Shown here: in pieces, positions 62,678-64,000 of the stretch | Numbering within the stretch: position 1 is the first letter of the stretch | Layout: each line of letters begins with the position of its first letter | NCBI GenBank assembly: GCA_022511125.1 | Contig: JAFLSD010000012.1 | Coordinates: 1 to 64,000 of the forward strand | Source of the DNA: Paramuribaculum sp. | Lineage (GTDB): Bacteria; Bacteroidota; Bacteroidia; Bacteroidales; Muribaculaceae | Length of the DNA: 64,000 nt | Direction: 5' to 3' | Notes under the pieces: generated by a model | Seen by the model: the letters and a program-made list of their open reading frames with translations, nothing else | Database searches by the model: none | What the model was told of the DNA's origin: nothing | Program-made: the position numbers and the translations under genes

Positions 62678-63145
62678 TTACGGTTTCTGATAAACGCATG
62701 TTATCACTTTGGTTTTCACACGATAGGGCGTACCATTGGCAGTGCGGCTTTTAGGAGATAGGTAGTAATGCATGGTCTTTTGCTTGTCCCATGACGGAAA
62801 AATCAGCTGACGAGTTTCCCCCGGAGGGATATCACATTCGAGAGTTATGTCACGTTTATGGAGCTGACGCCCTGTCTCATCAGTATAATCAATGCTGATT
62901 TTGAGGCTTTTCAATGTTGCAGACCGGTTGTTTGTAACGAAAATCGATTCGTTGGAAGAACGCAGCGGTTTCTCATATCCCGAAAGTCTAACTCCTGTGC
63001 TATCAGCGTGAATAGTGTCCATGACAACCACATTTTCCGTTGAATCTACAGTGAGTTCGACCCTCCTCAGATTACGTCGGGTAGTATTGTCGGCAAAAGT
63101 CGATATTGCGATCAGAGAAATAAAGAACAGAAAAGAGAGTCTCAT
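62678..63145 (-). CDS. Exported protein of unknown function
   Basis: This is a 155-residue protein with a signal peptide (about 1-19, LFFISLIAISTFADN). The rest looks like one immunoglobulin-type beta-sandwich: a strand pair around IFVTNNRSATLKSLKISIDY, a turn TGRQLHKRDITL and a closing PPGETRQLIFPSWD. The style recalls carbohydrate-binding or chaperone-like modules. ATG 63145 is used; the GTG codon before it is possible. It is the last gene of the minus-strand group. Confidence 0.55.
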   Translation of the reverse strand: MRLSFLFFISLIAISTFADNTTRRNLRRVELTVDSTENVVVMDTIHADSTGVRLSGYEKPLRSSNESIFVTNNRSATLKSLKISIDYTDETGRQLHKRDITLECDIPPGETRQLIFPSWDKQKTMHYYLSPKSRTANGTPYRVKTKVITCVYQKP

Positions 63146-63156
63146 CACCAGTAGAG

Positions 63157-63747
63157 TTAAAGATATCGAGGTTCAACCGGTTTAGACGGGTCAGGGAAAA
63201 TCTTCACGCATCCTTCTGTTGTCTGCGAATCGCCGTCACTTGAACGTATCACTCCGCGCCACATATAGGGAACGAGTCTCCAGAGATTAATTTTATAACG
63301 GGATTTAACTTTCGAAAAAATCAAACGTGAATCCTCGTCACCCAGAGTCAGAGTATACGTTTTGGGCAGGCGCAACTTTCCTCCGTCGGCATCCGACGAA
63401 TATACAGTAGCTTGAAATATATTATTCTTGCCTGTAGGAAGAAGATTACCTATCAAAGTACCGGGACGCAACAGACGGTTTGAACTACGGATTACAACGA
63501 TTCTGTATTCCAGGCCTTCACTCTCATCGTTGCGTTCTATGGCAATCTTCGACCCGTCGGCCAGAAATTGCCATATACCTTCTATTCGATGTGGACCGCG
63601 TTCGGTCAAACGGCTTTCCACGATTTCTTCATCTCCATAACCTGTCAATACGGGCGATACAGCAGGCAGTTGTTCAGGCTTCGTCTTGCACAACGCGAGC
63701 AATGGGGTGAGAAGAACGAACAAGACGAGGAGAATACGCAGCTTCAT
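63157..63747 (-). CDS. Exported protein of unknown function
   Basis: This is a 196-residue protein with a signal peptide (about 1-20, ending LALCK). The mature part has a conserved-looking block GIWQFLADGSKIAIERN, then RIVVIRSSNRLLRPGTLIGNLLPTG, and a basic patch KSRYKINLWRLVPYMWRGVIR. It ends in a short stretch with a Cys. No family is recognised. It starts directly after the DUF3078-like stop codon and precedes the beta-sandwich protein, so the three probably work together at the cell surface. Confidence 0.55.
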   Translation of the reverse strand: MKLRILLVLFVLLTPLLALCKTKPEQLPAVSPVLTGYGDEEIVESRLTERGPHRIEGIWQFLADGSKIAIERNDESEGLEYRIVVIRSSNRLLRPGTLIGNLLPTGKNNIFQATVYSSDADGGKLRLPKTYTLTLGDEDSRLIFSKVKSRYKINLWRLVPYMWRGVIRSSDGDSQTTEGCVKIFPDPSKPVEPRYL

Positions 63748-64000
63748 TTACGGTCTGGTGTTGTCTATTGTATATGAGAAGCCGAACGACAGAATCTCTT
63801 TCATCTGGAATTTACTCCACTTGCTGCCTTCGATACGTGGTGTGTCTGTATCGTAACGCATGTTTACGTAAATGTTGGTCGAGAGATATTTATTTATATT
63901 AAAGGCCAGTTTGTGCTCCCAATCGGCCTGGAACAGACTGTAATTGGTGAAGAGAAAAAGACGGGAAGTATATGTGATGTTGTAATTAATTTTCCAGGTC
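63748..64000 (-). CDS. DUF3078-like outer-membrane protein, C-terminal part
   Basis: The last 83 residues of a minus-strand gene are present; its start lies beyond the right edge. The visible part is a series of amphipathic strands (WKINYNITYTSRLFLFTNY, LSTNIYVNMRYD) ending in KEILSFGFSYTIDNTRP. This pattern matches the C-terminal half of the DUF3078 beta-barrel family. The stop (63748-63750) touches the ATG of the next gene. Confidence 0.55.
   Translation of the reverse strand, partial: TWKINYNITYTSRLFLFTNYSLFQADWEHKLAFNINKYLSTNIYVNMRYDTDTPRIEGSKWSKFQMKEILSFGFSYTIDNTRP

Overview
The window looks like a chromosomal segment of a member of the Bacteroidales, most likely a Muribaculaceae (S24-7) gut bacterium. 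The order-level call rests on several things seen here. Promoters have the Bacteroidetes form (TTTG, 17-23 bases, TAnnTTTG). There is a giant SprA and a PorD/DUF4835 protein from the type IX secretion machinery. The ilvD-ilvB-ilvN-thioesterase-ilvC order is kept, and a 29-codon basic ribosomal-type protein sits between HU and RNase G. The family-level guess leans on the oxalate genes and is inference.

Layout. 1-820 is non-coding: a GC-rich, roughly 472-base imperfect tandem duplication packed with small hairpins, ending beside tRNA-Cys. 964-2055 is a membrane acyltransferase-like gene. 2386-6737 is an oxalate cassette: formyl-CoA:oxalate CoA-transferase, oxalyl-CoA decarboxylase and an AEC-family carrier. 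6900-8656 holds a channel-like protein and a DUF4956 membrane protein. 8720-19542 is a DNA-maintenance block: dnaN, a DnaQ-like exonuclease, coaBC, a PorD-like protein, recN, rlmB, a lytic transglycosylase, uvrA and one unknown. After tRNA-Leu and a DUF115-like gene comes a minus-strand run (25749 to 21060) of a Ca/Na exchanger, two nonulosonate-type sugar nucleotidyltransferases, obgE and pgeF. Then follow tRNA-His, and pyrE with a START-like protein and an odd Rieske-like lipoprotein.

The middle third holds an Asn/Gly-rich secreted repeat protein, a beta-barrel gene with a long structured leader, a small envelope/stress operon (two YtxH proteins, a holin-like protein, an unknown and prmA), metH with an ABC-F ATPase, and sprA. 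46704-53499 is the branched-chain amino-acid operon ilvD-ilvB-ilvN-thioesterase-ilvC, interrupted by a glycosyltransferase. 53585-58850 is a compact polysaccharide export cluster (Wza-like, Wzy-like, Wzz/GNVR, GT4). 58912-62617 holds a queuosine-precursor transporter under a preQ1-I riboswitch, a HAD phosphatase, HU, the small ribosomal-type protein and RNase G. The right edge is a minus-strand group of three exported proteins, the last cut by the window end.

The least explained signals are these: the hairpin array at 1-772; a repeated promoter-bearing element shared by the 27919 gene and sprA; the leader of the 29518-30099 gene; a 25-codon leader ORF coupled to ilvD by TAATG; and a Wzz protein with a ruined kinase-like tail. 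All functional calls come from reading motifs by eye; no database search was run.
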